Of a stretch of DNA of 64,000 nt, positions 1 through 9,139 are shown piece after piece (position 1 is the first letter of the stretch; every line of letters begins with the position of its first letter). The position numbers were made by a program, and so were the translations under genes. Below the pieces are notes generated by a model. It did no database searches and was not told where the DNA came from. It saw nothing but the letters and a program-made list of their open reading frames with translations. The stretch comes from Alphaproteobacteria bacterium HGW-Alphaproteobacteria-1 (GTDB lineage: Bacteria > Pseudomonadota > Alphaproteobacteria > Rhodobacterales > Rhodobacteraceae): contig PHEQ01000001.1 in NCBI GenBank assembly GCA_002842985.1, forward strand, positions 1-64,000, in the 5' to 3' direction.

Positions 1-777
1 CTTCTTGTAGAGCCGCGCATCCGGGTCCGTGACCGATGCATGGGTCGCGTTGGAGCGCTTCTCGCCCCGGAAGTTCACTTCGGCGTTGCGCGTCTGGCGG
101 GGCGTGTCGGGCATCGGTTGGGTCTCGGTCTGCTGGGGCTGGTCGGTGTTGGCGGAGGTCTCGTCAGCTGGAGGCGGTGGCCCACCGGGATCGTCCTCGT
201 CCGGTGTCGCCCTGCCTTCCTTCGGCTGAAAGCTCTTCATCGACGCCCAAGCTTTCACCAGCGTGCCATCGACCGAGAAGTGTTCGTCCGACAGAAGCGG
301 CGCGACATCACGATGGGCCAGGATCGCCGCCATCACCTTGCGTGACATCTCGGTGCTCAGCAGCCGGTTGCGGTTCTTGGTGAACAAGGTCGGCCTTCGG
401 CCCGGCGCTTCGCGCGTTCAGGGCTGAAATCTGTCCACTGGACAGATTTCCGGGCGCCCTTCACCCCAGACCGGGTCGTCGATCCCCAGCCCCACGAACC
501 AGCGGAACAGCAGGTTGTATTGCATCTGCTCCATCAACTGCCGCTCGGAGCGGACGGAGAAAAGGATCTGGATCAGGCTCGCCCGGATCAGCCGCTCCGG
601 CGGGATCGAGGGACGGCCGCAATCGGTGTAGAGCGCCTCAAACTCGGCATCGAGGCTGGCCAGCGCGTCGTTGACGATCCGACGGATCAAACGCAGCGGG
701 TGCCGTGCCGGAACACGCTCCTCAAGATCAACATAGCTGAACAGCGATCCCGCCGTCTCGTCCGTCCCGCGCATCAT
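1..777 (-). pseudogene. IS5-like transposase, interrupted and cut by window edge
   Basis: The N-terminal half reads MMRGTDETAGSLFSYVDLEERV and continues with a DUF772-type dimerisation and DNA-binding region to GLGIDDPVW, where the frame enters foreign sequence and stops (PEICPVDRFQP). The family sequence resumes on the same strand immediately beyond (PTLFTKNRNRLLSTEMSRK) and includes the first catalytic Asp region (FSVDGTLVKAWASMKSF) and NFRGEKRSNATHASVTDPDARLYKK, then runs off the left edge. The gene is therefore one transposase split by a roughly 70-base insertion. I chose the start at the second Met pair (775-777) because the upstream 25 residues of the ORF track entry do not look like this family. 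The copy should not make active transposase. Confidence 0.85.
394..464. repeat. Palindromic repeat inserted in transposase gene
   Basis: About 71 bases separate two pieces of transposase that would otherwise be contiguous. The core is a perfect 25-base palindrome (426-450), gaaatctgtcca-c-tggacagatttc, flanked by GC-rich sequence with smaller inverted repeats (gcgcttcgcgc). Its translation ends the left ORF as PEICPVDRFQP. Size and structure resemble a REP/MITE-like non-autonomous repeat. Exact borders and any target duplication cannot be fixed without an intact copy of the transposase. Confidence 0.7.
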
Positions 778-852
778 CACCTCCGCCGCCTGTTTTTCAG
801 CATCCTGTTCTAAGGCTATCCCAAATGACACTTCGTTCCTCAACTGACGCAA

Positions 853-1060
853 ATCGCGTCGGAACTCGCCGCTTCAGATACCACGTCTTTCCGCGCAGGA
901 CAGGTTTTGACATCCTCGCATTCCCCAACATATGGCTTCGTGAAGCATAATGTGGTGCAGAAAGGGTAGCAAAACAAGGGAGAGGGGCCAGCTCACGTGG
1001 ACCATATCAAGCTAAGTGTTTGATTTTAATATATATTATAAAATTATCCACATATCACAG
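853..1060. other. IS flank and AT-rich stretch before tRNA-Ser
   Basis: No convincing gene is present. The first part probably holds the upstream end of the IS element; I could not identify its terminal inverted repeat. From about 1010 to 1058 the DNA is strikingly AT-rich (ttttaatatatattataaaatt) compared with the rest of the window. This stretch lies just downstream of the 3' end of the minus-strand tRNA and may contain its transcription end or an old integration junction. Confidence 0.5.
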
Positions 1061-1150
1061 TGGCGGAGCCGATGGGATTCGAACCCACGAGACCCTTCCG
1101 GGCCTACTCCCTTAGCAGGGGAGCGCCTTCGACCACTCGGCCACAGCTCC
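1061..1150 (-). tRNA. tRNA-Ser(GCU)
   Basis: On the minus strand the 90-base sequence folds as a class II tRNA: acceptor GGAGCTG pairs with CGGCTCC (one G-T pair), the discriminator base is G as expected for serine, and CCA is encoded. The D-arm region has GCCGAGTGG, the anticodon loop has CTGCTAA (anticodon GCT, reading AGC/AGU), a long variable arm follows, and the T arm is GTGGGTTCGAATCCCAT. The next-best pairing (GGCGGAG with CTCCGCC) was rejected because it leaves a wrong T-stem to acceptor spacing. Confidence 0.96.
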
Positions 1151-1221
1151 GCCGATGCGTATAACGGGGTGCGCGGCGGGAACACAAGGCTGAATTTGCC
1201 CTGCATTCCGAAAGCCTGCGA

Positions 1222-2196
1222 TCAGAGCGTGATCACCGTCGAGCCGGTGGTCTCGCGCGCCTCGAGGGCGCGATGCGCCTCGGCGATCTCATCCAGCGCA
1301 TAGCGGCGACCGATGGTGGGGCGCACCGCGCCGCTGCCCACCTTGTCAAAGAGATGCCGCGCCATGTCCTGACAGCGGGCGTGATCGGCAAGAAAGGTGA
1401 AGAGCGTCGTGCGCGTCAGCTTGAGCGAGCCCTTGGCCGCGAGGGTCAGGAGGCTCACCGGCGCGACCGGACCCGAGGCATTGCCGAAGGAAATCACCAT
1501 GCCAAGCGGCTTGAGGCAGTCGAGCGAACGCTCGAACGTGTCCTTGCCCACGCCGTCCATCACCACATCGACGCCGGCGCCACCGCTGAGCGCCTTGACC
1601 TCTTCAACGAAATCGCCCGTGCGGTAGTTGAGGCAGGTTTCGGCCCCGTTCTCGACCGCGAGCGCGCATTTCTCGTCCGTCCCGGCGGTGCCGATGAGGC
1701 GGATGCCCTCGGAGCGCGCCCATTGGCAGGCCAGAAGCCCGACGCCCCCGGCGGCGGCGTGAAAGAGCACGGTCTGTCCCTTTTCGAGCGGCCAGACCCG
1801 GTGAAAGAGATATTCCACCGTAAGCCCCTGCAACATGATCGAGGCGGCGTCCTCGAAGGAAATCCCATCGGGCAGCGGGCAGACCTGGGCGGCGGGCATG
1901 ACGCGGGCCTCCGTATAGGCCCCGGGCGGCGTGGCGGCATAGGCAGCGCGGTCGCCGGGTTTGAGATGGGTGACGCCCTCGCCCACGGCCTCGATCACGC
2001 CTGCGGCCTCCATCCCGAGGGCATGAGGCAGGGCAAGCGGGTAAAGCCCGGTGCGCTGATAGACGTCGATGAAGTTGAGGCCACAGGCCTCGTGGCGGAT
2101 GCGGATCTCGCCCGGCCCCGGCGCGCCGACCTCACGCTCGACGAGCTTCAAAACCTCGGGGCCACCGGTTGTCTCGATTACCACAGTGCGTGCCAT
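1222..2196 (-). CDS. NADPH:quinone oxidoreductase (zinc-less MDR family)
   Basis: A 324-residue protein of the zinc-independent medium-chain dehydrogenase/reductase family, close to Qor. The N-terminal GroES-like domain carries the family pattern LNFIDVYQRTGLYP, and the Rossmann domain has HAAAGGVGLLACQWARSEG for NADPH binding. No structural or catalytic zinc cysteines of alcohol dehydrogenases are seen. It likely reduces quinones or other electrophilic carbonyls with NADPH in the cytosol. The start is supported by a GGGAGGG ribosome site just upstream. It is monocistronic or follows the Usp gene on the same strand across about 60 bases. Confidence 0.9.
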   Translation of the reverse strand: MARTVVIETTGGPEVLKLVEREVGAPGPGEIRIRHEACGLNFIDVYQRTGLYPLALPHALGMEAAGVIEAVGEGVTHLKPGDRAAYAATPPGAYTEARVMPAAQVCPLPDGISFEDAASIMLQGLTVEYLFHRVWPLEKGQTVLFHAAAGGVGLLACQWARSEGIRLIGTAGTDEKCALAVENGAETCLNYRTGDFVEEVKALSGGAGVDVVMDGVGKDTFERSLDCLKPLGMVISFGNASGPVAPVSLLTLAAKGSLKLTRTTLFTFLADHARCQDMARHLFDKVGSGAVRPTIGRRYALDEIAEAHRALEARETTGSTVITL

Positions 2197-2259
2197 GACG
2201 CGTCCCTCCCTGTCCTGTTCGCCGCGCAGTCAACACCAGCGGTCGGGGCATGGCAAGGC

Positions 2260-3120
2260 TCAGCGCACCAGCACCACGGGCACCTTGCAGGAGCGGACCA
2301 TTTCCGTGGTGGTGGAGCCGATGATCAGGCTGCGGATGCGGCTGTGGCCATAGGCGCCCATCACCACCATGTCGAACCCGGCCTCCTCGACCAGCTTGCC
2401 AAGCGCGCTCTCGGGCTGGCCGCTGACAACCTCGGTTTCGGCCGAGATACCCGCCGCCGCAAGCCGCGCGCGCGCCTCGTCCAGGGCCTTGCGCGTCTCG
2501 GTGGTGTCGGTGCCGACGGTGACGACATGCACCGTGAGGCCCGCGAAAAGCGGGTTTTCGGACACGAAATCGACCGCCTTCATCGCCGAGGCCCCACCAT
2601 CATAAGCCACGAGCACCTTGTCGATGGGGCGAAAGGCGCGGGCGGCCACGAAAACCGGCTTGTGGCTGGCGCGCACGATGCGCTCGAGGTTCGAGCCGAG
2701 ATGCCCCTTGGCAAAATCCGCCGCCTCGCCGCGCTTGCCGATGAGGATCATGTCGGCATCTTGCTCGACCTCGGTCACCGTCTCGACCAGATCGCCGTGG
2801 CGCAGGCGCGTGGTGATCTCGTTGATCCCGGCGCGGTCGAGAATGGCGCGGGCATCCTCAAGGATGGCGCGCCCGCGATGCGCGACCAGCTTGGCGCGCT
2901 GTTCGTCAAGCTCTGCCAGTTCCGCCAGCAGTTTGGACCGTGCGCCAAGCCGGATTGCACCCGAGAGATCCTGCTTTTCCGCCCCCTCGCGACGGCCCAG
3001 AACGTGCAGCAGCTCCACCGCCGCACCGGTGCGCGTGGCGATCCAGGCGGCGTGGTCGCAGACCGAGGCCGAATAGAGCGAGCCATCCACCAGCGCAATG
3101 ATCTTGTCCGTCATGGTCAT
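2260..3120 (-). CDS. Universal stress protein, two tandem Usp domains
   Basis: 286 residues made of two Usp folds, about 1-148 and 155-286. The second half keeps the ATP-binding pattern G-2x-G-9x-G-S/T (GAYGHSRIRSLIIGSTTTEM); the first has a looser version (GKRGEAADFAKGHLGSN). The first Met (MTMTDK) is preferred because TGAGGAGAG lies just upstream. It begins seven bases after the SulP stop codon, so the two genes form an operon. Known Usp proteins bind ATP and modulate stress tolerance or partner proteins; regulation of the neighbouring transporter is only an inference from this linkage. Confidence 0.92.
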   Translation of the reverse strand: MTMTDKIIALVDGSLYSASVCDHAAWIATRTGAAVELLHVLGRREGAEKQDLSGAIRLGARSKLLAELAELDEQRAKLVAHRGRAILEDARAILDRAGINEITTRLRHGDLVETVTEVEQDADMILIGKRGEAADFAKGHLGSNLERIVRASHKPVFVAARAFRPIDKVLVAYDGGASAMKAVDFVSENPLFAGLTVHVVTVGTDTTETRKALDEARARLAAAGISAETEVVSGQPESALGKLVEEAGFDMVVMGAYGHSRIRSLIIGSTTTEMVRSCKVPVVLVR

Positions 3121-3127
3121 ACTCTCC

Positions 3128-4618
3128 TCAATGCGCCATCAGCTTGTCCATGGCACCGGGTTTGTCGTGAATGGCAAGCTTGTCAACGATGGTTTCCGTC
3201 GCCTCGTTCATCCCGATGATCTCGACCTCGGCCCCGTCGCGGCGGAACTTGAGGATCACCATGTCGAGCGCCTGCACCGATGAGATATCCCAGATATGCG
3301 CGCGGCTCACGTCGATGATGACCTTTTCCAGCGCTTCCTTGAAGTTGAACGCGTTCATGAAATCCTCGACCGAGCCATAGAACAACTGCCCCTCGACCAC
3401 ATACGTCCGGTGGCTGCCGCTTTTGGTGATGTCGGTGGTGACCTTGAAGAGCTGCGCGATCTTGCCGGCAAAGAAGATCCCCGAGAGGAGCACGCCGACC
3501 AGCACCCCGATGGCAAGGTTGTGGGTGTAGACCACCGTCACAACGGTCGCGATCATCACGATCGAGGACGAGCGCGGGTGGTCGCGCAGGTTGCGGATCG
3601 ACGACCAAGAGAAGGTGCCGACCGCGACCATGATCATGATCGCCACCAGTGCTGCCATCGGGATCATGCTGACCACATCGCCGAGCCCCACCACCATGGC
3701 CAGCAGGAACACCCCTGCCGAAAAGGACGACAGCCGCCCGCGCCCGCCGGATTTCACGTTGATGATCGACTGACCGATCATCGCACAGCCCGCCATGCCG
3801 CCGATGAACCCGGTTGCGGTATTGGCGATGCCCTGCCCGATCATTTCCTGAGAGCGGTTGGATTTCGTGTCGGTCAGATCGTCCACGATATTCTGCGTCA
3901 TCAGGCTTTCGAGCAGACCCACCACCGCCACCGCCACCGAATAGGGCAGAATGATCGTGAGGGTCTCCAATGTCAGCGGAATTTGCGGGATGAGAAACAC
4001 CGGCAGCGTGTCGGGCAAATCGCCCATATCGCCCACGGTGCGCACATCGAGGCCAAGGAAAAACGCCAGCACCGTCAGCACGACAATGGTCACCAGCGGC
4101 GAGGGCACCGCCTTGGTCAGCAGCGGAAAGAGATAGATGATCGCCAGTCCGGCGGCGACCAGCACATAGGTGATCCATGTCACCGTGCGCGGATCAAGTT
4201 CGGGCAGTTGCGCCATGAAAATCAGGATCGCGAGCGCGTTGACGAACCCGGTCATCACCGATTTCGACACGTAGCGCATGATGAATCCCAGCCGCAACAC
4301 CCCGGCCCCGATCTGGATCAGCCCCGCCAAAACCGTCGCCGCCAGCAGGTATTCCAGCCCGTGATCGCGCACCAGCGTGATCATCAGCACCGCCGTCGCA
4401 GCGGTGGCCGCCGAGATCATGCCGGGCCGACCGCCGGTGATCGCAACCAGCACCGAAATCGAGAAGCTGGCGTAAAGCCCCACCTTTGGGTCCACTCCCG
4501 CAATGATCGAGAATGCGATGGCCTCGGGGATCAGCGCCAGCGCCACCACCAGACCAGCGAGGATATCGCCCCTGACATTGCCGAACCATTGCGCCCGATA
4601 GGCGTTAAGAGAAATCAT
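3128..4618 (-). CDS. SulP-family anion transporter with STAS domain
   Basis: A 496-residue inner-membrane protein. The N-terminal about 370 residues are hydrophobic transmembrane segments of the SulP/SLC26 type ([32 protein letters not shown] is the family signature); the C-terminal about 100 residues form a cytosolic STAS domain ([30 protein letters not shown]). Family members move sulfate, bicarbonate or related anions with Na+ or H+; the substrate cannot be read from sequence. The STAS domain and the co-transcribed Usp gene both suggest nucleotide or stress-linked control. The upstream 286-base gap to surE carries the divergent promoters. Confidence 0.93.
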   Translation of the reverse strand: MISLNAYRAQWFGNVRGDILAGLVVALALIPEAIAFSIIAGVDPKVGLYASFSISVLVAITGGRPGMISAATAATAVLMITLVRDHGLEYLLAATVLAGLIQIGAGVLRLGFIMRYVSKSVMTGFVNALAILIFMAQLPELDPRTVTWITYVLVAAGLAIIYLFPLLTKAVPSPLVTIVVLTVLAFFLGLDVRTVGDMGDLPDTLPVFLIPQIPLTLETLTIILPYSVAVAVVGLLESLMTQNIVDDLTDTKSNRSQEMIGQGIANTATGFIGGMAGCAMIGQSIINVKSGGRGRLSSFSAGVFLLAMVVGLGDVVSMIPMAALVAIMIMVAVGTFSWSSIRNLRDHPRSSSIVMIATVVTVVYTHNLAIGVLVGVLLSGIFFAGKIAQLFKVTTDITKSGSHRTYVVEGQLFYGSVEDFMNAFNFKEALEKVIIDVSRAHIWDISSVQALDMVILKFRRDGAEVEIIGMNEATETIVDKLAIHDKPGAMDKLMAH

Positions 4619-4904
4619 GCGTTAATCCGTTTGCTGTCCGGCCTGCGCGTTGGCCGGGCTGTTCGTGTTGTTCGCTTGACTTGCGGGAAATCGGCGACCG
4701 GAGGCCGTAACTAAGCCTGCCCAGTCTGCTTCGGCACCCCTACCCGCCCGCCGCGCCCCTGGCAACCGGAAATTGCCGCATTGCAGAATTGCGCCATGCG
4801 CAAGGCTTGTCCGCCCGGCCTGCCGTGCCGCCATGGTGCGCGCACCGCTTGTTGCCTGCCCTTGGCCGCGATAGAGAGGGAGCAGGGCAACGAGAGGCGG
4901 GCAC

Positions 4905-5687
4905 ATGCGCATTCTGATCACCAATGACGACGGCATCAACGCACCGGGTCTTGCGGTGCTTGCGGAAATCGCCACCGCGCTTGCCGGAGATGATGGTGAG
5001 GTCTGGACCGTGGCCCCCGCCTTCGAGCAATCGGGAGTGGGTCATTGCATTTCCTATACCCGTCCGATGATGATCAGCGAGATGGCCCCGCGCCGCTTTG
5101 CCGCCGAGGGCAGCCCCGCCGATTGCGTGCTGGCAGGGCTTTATGACGTGATGAAGGATGCGCGCCCCGATCTTGTGCTCTCGGGCGTCAATCGCGGCAA
5201 CAACTCGGCCGAGAACGCGGTCTATTCCGGCACCGTTGGCGCGGCGATGGAGGCGGCCCTGCATGGTGTGCCCGCGGTCGCGCTCAGCCAGTATTACGGC
5301 CCGGCACAGCGCGACGCGGCCGATCCGTTCGAGGCCGCGCGCGTGCACGGCCTGCCCACGCTGCGCCGTCTTCTGGACAAGGGCGTCTGGACGCGCGACG
5401 ACTACGGCATCTTCTACAATATCAACTTTCCGCCCGTCCCGGCCGCTGATGTCAAGGGCATCCGCGCCGCGCGGCAGGGGTTTCGCCGCGACATGGGTTT
5501 TGGCGTTGAGCCTGCGCATTCGCCCTCGGGGCGGCGGTTCCTGTGGGTTACGGGCGCGCAGCAGCAGCAGCCCACAAGCCCCGGCTCGGACGCGGATGTG
5601 AACCTTCAGGGCTATATCTCGGTCACGCCGATGCGCGCGGATCTCACGGCGCATGACGCGCTGGAGGCGCTGAAAGCCATCGAATGA
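4905..5687 (+). CDS. surE: 5'/3'-nucleotidase SurE
   Basis: 260 residues with the SurE signature [16 protein letters not shown] at the extreme N-terminus (the DD pair binds the divalent metal), the conserved [25 protein letters not shown] loop, and [16 protein letters not shown] near the C-terminus. SurE hydrolyses nucleoside 5'- and 3'-monophosphates and short polyphosphate, and is tied to stationary-phase survival. It leads the classical surE-pcm-nlpD order. Its stop overlaps the pcm start (ATGA), so the two are translationally coupled. Confidence 0.97.
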   Translation: MRILITNDDGINAPGLAVLAEIATALAGDDGEVWTVAPAFEQSGVGHCISYTRPMMISEMAPRRFAAEGSPADCVLAGLYDVMKDARPDLVLSGVNRGNNSAENAVYSGTVGAAMEAALHGVPAVALSQYYGPAQRDAADPFEAARVHGLPTLRRLLDKGVWTRDDYGIFYNINFPPVPAADVKGIRAARQGFRRDMGFGVEPAHSPSGRRFLWVTGAQQQQPTSPGSDADVNLQGYISVTPMRADLTAHDALEALKAIE

Positions 5688-6340
5688 ACGACGGGGCCGA
5701 TCATATCGCAGAACGCAAGATGCAGTTCCTGTTCGCGCTCCGCTCTCGGGGTGTGACGGATGCGCGCGTGCTCACCGCGATGGAGCGGATCGACCGCGGC
5801 CCCTTCGTGCGCGGCTATTTCGCGGAACGCGCCTATGAGGACATGCCGCTGCCCATTGCCTGCGGTCAGACCATCAGCCAGCCCTCGGTGGTGGGGCTGA
5901 TGACTCAGGCGCTGAAGGTCACGCCGCGCGACAAGGTGCTCGAGGTGGGCACCGGCTCGGGCTATCAGGCGGCCATCCTCAGTCAGTTGGCGCGGCGCGT
6001 CTATACGGTGGACCGTCATCGGCGCCTCGTGCGCGAGGCGTCCGAAATTTTTGCCGCGCTCGATCTGACCAACATCATCGCGCTTACCGCCGATGGCAGC
6101 TTTGGTCTGCCCGAACAGGCGCCCTTCGACCGGATCATCGTGACGGCGGCGGCCGAGGATCCGCCGGGCCCGCTCTTGGCGCAACTCAAGATCGGCGGTA
6201 TCATGGTCGTGCCCGTGGGTCAGTCCGACGCCGTTCAGCACCTCATCCGCGTGACCCGGCACGAGACCGGATACGAGTATGACGAGCTGCGCCCGGTGCG
6301 TTTCGTGCCGCTGGTCGAGGGGCTTGGACGCGATGGGTAA
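5684..6340 (+). CDS. pcm: Protein-L-isoaspartate O-methyltransferase
   Basis: 218 residues, the normal bacterial length. It shows [24 protein letters not shown] (isoaspartyl substrate loop) and the SAM-binding motif [15 protein letters not shown], followed by post-motif sequence [14 protein letters not shown]. The enzyme methylates isoaspartyl residues in damaged proteins with S-adenosylmethionine and so starts their repair. It sits between surE, with which it overlaps by four bases, and the NlpD-like gene. Confidence 0.97.
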   Translation: MNDGADHIAERKMQFLFALRSRGVTDARVLTAMERIDRGPFVRGYFAERAYEDMPLPIACGQTISQPSVVGLMTQALKVTPRDKVLEVGTGSGYQAAILSQLARRVYTVDRHRRLVREASEIFAALDLTNIIALTADGSFGLPEQAPFDRIIVTAAAEDPPGPLLAQLKIGGIMVVPVGQSDAVQHLIRVTRHETGYEYDELRPVRFVPLVEGLGRDG

Positions 6341-6410
6341 GAACCCGCAAGGACACGGCGCGACAAGCGGCGCAAAGGCAGGACGAGGCAGGAAACAGGG
6401 AGTATCGAGG

Positions 6411-7589
6411 ATGCGACAGTTACCGCGACATCTGGCGATCGGCACGGGGCTGGCTTTGGGGCTTGCCGCCTGTAGCCAACCGCTCGACATCGACATGCGC
6501 GGGGCCTTCGGCAACGCGCCGAGCACCGCCGACGCGGCGCGCACGGCCACGGCGACGCGCCCGCAGCCCGACGAACGCGGCATCATCTCCTATCCCGGCT
6601 ATCAGGTCGCGGTGGCGCGGCGCGGCGACACGCTGGCGCGGCTGGCCACGCGGATCGGGGCCGACGCGGGCGAGCTTGCCCGCTTCAACGGTATCCAGAC
6701 CGGCGACATCCTGCGCGAGGGCGAGATCGTGGCCCTGCCCCGCCGCGTGTCAGAGCCTGCGGGCGGGCCGATCCAGCCGCCTTCGGGCGTCGATATCGCC
6801 TCGGTGGCGGGCGGGGCCATCGCGCGCGCCGATGCACAGCGTGTGCAGACCACCGATCTTGCCCCGGCGCCGCAGGTCGGAACAGAGCCGGTGCGCCACC
6901 GGGTCGAGCGCGGAGAGACGGCCTTTTCCATTGCGCGGCTTTACAATGTCTCGGTGCGCAGCCTTGCGGACTGGAACGGGCTCGGTCCCGATTTCGCCGT
7001 GCGCGAGGGGCAGTATCTGCTTATCCCCGTGGTGACGCCCGGCGCGACACCCCCGCCGCGCGAAGCGGCGGCGGCCCCGGCCGCCGTCACCCCGCCCGGC
7101 TCCGGCTCGCCCACACCCACGCCGCCTAGCGCGGCACAGCCCCTGCCCGCCGAAGACACCCGGCCCGCCGCCGCCGCCGCCGCCGCTCCGCCGGTGGCCG
7201 CCCCGGACCTGGGCAAGACTGAAACCAAAGCGACCGCCGCGCGCATGGTCCGGCCCGTGGACGGCTCGATCATCCGCGACTATGCCAAGGGCCGCAATGA
7301 CGGTATCGACATCGCCGCAACCCCCGGCGCGGCCGTGAAGGCCGCCGATGCGGGCACGGTCGCAGCCATCACCGAGGATACCAACGGCATCCCGATCATC
7401 GTGATCCGCCATCAGGGCAGCCTGCTTACGGTCTATTCCAATGTGGGCGCGCTCAGCGTCAAGAAGGGCGATACGGTCTCACGCGGCCAGAAGATCGCCG
7501 AGATCCGGCGCGACGGCGCGGCAGCGCTGCATTTCGAGGTGCGCGACGGGTTCGAGAGCGTCGATCCCAACCGGTTCCTGGCGCCGTAG
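6411..7589 (+). CDS. nlpD: NlpD-like LysM/LytM lipoprotein
   Basis: 392 residues. The start at MRQLPRHLAIG gives a lipoprotein signal with lipobox LAAC (Cys near 21). Two LysM repeats follow (about 65-110, YQVAVARRGDTLARLATRIG; and about 163-210, VRHRVERGETAFSIARLYNVS), then a Pro/Ala-rich linker, then a LytM/M23 domain from about 285 (RNDGIDIAATPGAAVKAADAGTV through LHFEVRDG). The His of the HxxxD zinc motif is replaced, as in NlpD and EnvC, so it is probably an activator of cell-wall amidases at division rather than a peptidase. Gene order after surE-pcm supports this. The ORF track start upstream lies inside pcm and was not used. Confidence 0.9.
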   Translation: MRQLPRHLAIGTGLALGLAACSQPLDIDMRGAFGNAPSTADAARTATATRPQPDERGIISYPGYQVAVARRGDTLARLATRIGADAGELARFNGIQTGDILREGEIVALPRRVSEPAGGPIQPPSGVDIASVAGGAIARADAQRVQTTDLAPAPQVGTEPVRHRVERGETAFSIARLYNVSVRSLADWNGLGPDFAVREGQYLLIPVVTPGATPPPREAAAAPAAVTPPGSGSPTPTPPSAAQPLPAEDTRPAAAAAAAPPVAAPDLGKTETKATAARMVRPVDGSIIRDYAKGRNDGIDIAATPGAAVKAADAGTVAAITEDTNGIPIIVIRHQGSLLTVYSNVGALSVKKGDTVSRGQKIAEIRRDGAAALHFEVRDGFESVDPNRFLAP

Positions 7590-7722
7590 CGCGGCGAAAG
7601 TGGCCTGTTGGGGACGTCGATAGCCGCCGCGCGGTGCCCGACCGCGGGTGGGCGTTCTGACGGTCGTGGGTAGCATTTCATCGTGCAAAATACTTGAACG
7701 CTTGCTCGTGTCGCAACGTTGC

Positions 7723-7754
7723 AAAAGCGCCCGCCCGGGGGGCGGTCGGGCGCT
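7723..7754 (-). terminator. Rho-independent terminator after yeeE operon
   Basis: Read on the minus strand, AGCGCCCG and CGGGCGCT form an eight-base-pair stem followed by TTTTGC. It lies about 80 bases beyond the stop of the small exported peptide, at the end of the rhodanese-YeeE-peptide operon. The loop is itself GC-rich and could extend the stem. Confidence 0.6.
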
Positions 7755-7832
7755 GCGCGGCGGCGTGCAAGCACGCCTTGATTCCGCGCGTGGGACAAAA
7801 CGCTAATGTCAGCTAAAGGCCAGAGCCCGCCC

Positions 7833-8009
7833 TCAGCGCGCCACAGGCGGGGGCGCGGCGCAATGCCCGCCGGTGGCCGCCAGACCCGAGCCGAGCGCAA
7901 TCATCGGCGGGGCGTTGTAGGGGTTGAGCGGCTGCGATTGCGCCTGATCGAGCGCAAGCAGCCCGACCACCCCAAGCGCCACCAGAAGCGTCACATGCAC
8001 CCGCCTCAT
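7833..8009 (-). CDS. Small exported peptide coupled to YeeE gene
   Basis: 58 residues: MRRVHVTLLVALGVVGLLALDQAQ looks like a Sec signal peptide or a single membrane anchor, leaving a mature part of about 30 residues that is rich in Pro, Ala and Gly and has one Cys (GGHCAAPPP). Its ATG overlaps the yeeE stop codon (ATGA), which strongly supports that it is translated and coupled to the transporter. I do not recognise a family. It could be a small transporter subunit or a periplasmic sulfur-binding peptide; both ideas are guesses. Confidence 0.6.
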   Translation of the reverse strand: MRRVHVTLLVALGVVGLLALDQAQSQPLNPYNAPPMIALGSGLAATGGHCAAPPPVAR

Positions 8010-9130
8010 CGCCGTGCCTCCAACCCCAGCGATGGCCGCAGCCTGATCCCCACCCAGGATCCGGCAAAGGCGGCAGCAAACCACACCCAGCCATGCGCCG
8101 AGCCGGTCGCAATGCCGCTGAAGAACGCGCCGATATTGCAGCCGAAGGCCAGCCGCGAGCTGTAGCCCAGCACAAGCCCCGCCACGATCACCGCCACCCA
8201 GGCGCGCGCGGGCAGCACCCCCACCGGCGAGGCCAGCCCCGCCCGCCACCACGCCACCAAAGCCGCACCGCCGATAAGACCCAGATCGGTAAGCGATGTG
8301 ATATCCGTCAGAAGGCTCGCCTCGACCTGCGCCGCATTGGCCGGGGCCGACCAGAAGACCGAGCCCGAGAGATCACCCCCCACGGCCACCACGCCCTTGG
8401 CCACCCAGAGGCCGAGTCCGTAGACCACGCCCCAGGGCTGTCCCGCCACCACCAGATGCAGGATGGCCAGCGCCGCCAGCGCCAGCAGCGCGCCCCAGTA
8501 TCGGGCGGGCAACCGGTGACTGCCACGGCGCCCGATCACGAGCGCCAGCGCCGCCACCCCGGCCAACCCCAGAAGCGTGATGCCAAGGCCGCCCGCGCCC
8601 TTAAGCGTCATGACCGGCAGGCTGCCAAGCGCGGTCCACCAGCTCAGGTGCCAGGCCCCGGCGAAACTGCCGATGGCGAAGAAGGGCAGCGCCACCGCGC
8701 CGATGGCATTGCCGCTTCCGGCATTGACCAGCGTCCCCGAGCCGCATCCCAGCACGATCTGCATCGCGGCACCAAACACGAAGGCCCCGCCGATCATCGC
8801 CAGGCCAATGGGGGCGTGCGCGCCTTTCAGCTCTGCCCCGTTGGCGGCCAGCAGCGGCAGCGCGGCACAGGCGACAATGGCAATCGCCAGAAGCTGCGCC
8901 AGAAGGCCCGACGCATCGCGCTCCTGGATCATCCGCCGCCACGGCCCGGTAAAGCCGAAGCGGAACCCCTCGAGCGTGAGGCCGAAACCCAGCCCGATCA
9001 GCAGCACCAGCCCCGAACGCGGCCCCGCGAACAGCGCCACGCTCAGGACGCTCGCCGCAACGACGGCAATGATCAGGCTGCGCGACACGAGGCCCGGCGC
9101 GGTGGTGGCAGCGGGCGTGGTCGCGGTCAT
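8006..9130 (-). CDS. YeeE/YedE-family (TsuA-type) sulfur transporter
   Basis: A 374-residue polytopic membrane protein with the repeated YeeE/YedE pattern: GAAMQIVLGCGSGTLVNAGSGNAIGAV in the first half and LVLGYSSRLAFGCNIGAFFSGIATGSAHGWVWFAAAFAGSWVG in the second. The conserved cysteines in GCGSGTL and FGCNIGAF correspond to those used for sulfur relay in TsuA, a thiosulfate transporter. The upstream gene encodes an exported rhodanese nine bases away, so a thiosulfate or sulfane-sulfur uptake role fits. Substrate is inferred, not shown. Confidence 0.9.
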   Translation of the reverse strand: MTATTPAATTAPGLVSRSLIIAVVAASVLSVALFAGPRSGLVLLIGLGFGLTLEGFRFGFTGPWRRMIQERDASGLLAQLLAIAIVACAALPLLAANGAELKGAHAPIGLAMIGGAFVFGAAMQIVLGCGSGTLVNAGSGNAIGAVALPFFAIGSFAGAWHLSWWTALGSLPVMTLKGAGGLGITLLGLAGVAALALVIGRRGSHRLPARYWGALLALAALAILHLVVAGQPWGVVYGLGLWVAKGVVAVGGDLSGSVFWSAPANAAQVEASLLTDITSLTDLGLIGGAALVAWWRAGLASPVGVLPARAWVAVIVAGLVLGYSSRLAFGCNIGAFFSGIATGSAHGWVWFAAAFAGSWVGIRLRPSLGLEARR

Positions 9131-9139
9131 GTCATTGCC

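Noticed and set aside
418-450. C-terminal PEICPVDRFQP as part of a real protein
   Set aside because: It is translation of the inserted palindromic repeat, not of the transposase.
1062-1151. tRNA acceptor pairing GGCGGAG with CTCCGCC
   Set aside because: The pairing is perfect but shifts the T-stem and discriminator; the alternative with G73 and encoded CCA fits serine tRNA.
1273-3219. 648-residue plus-strand ORF
   Set aside because: It is a shadow of the quinone oxidoreductase and Usp genes on the other strand; its sequence is His/Arg/Gly-rich and shows no family.
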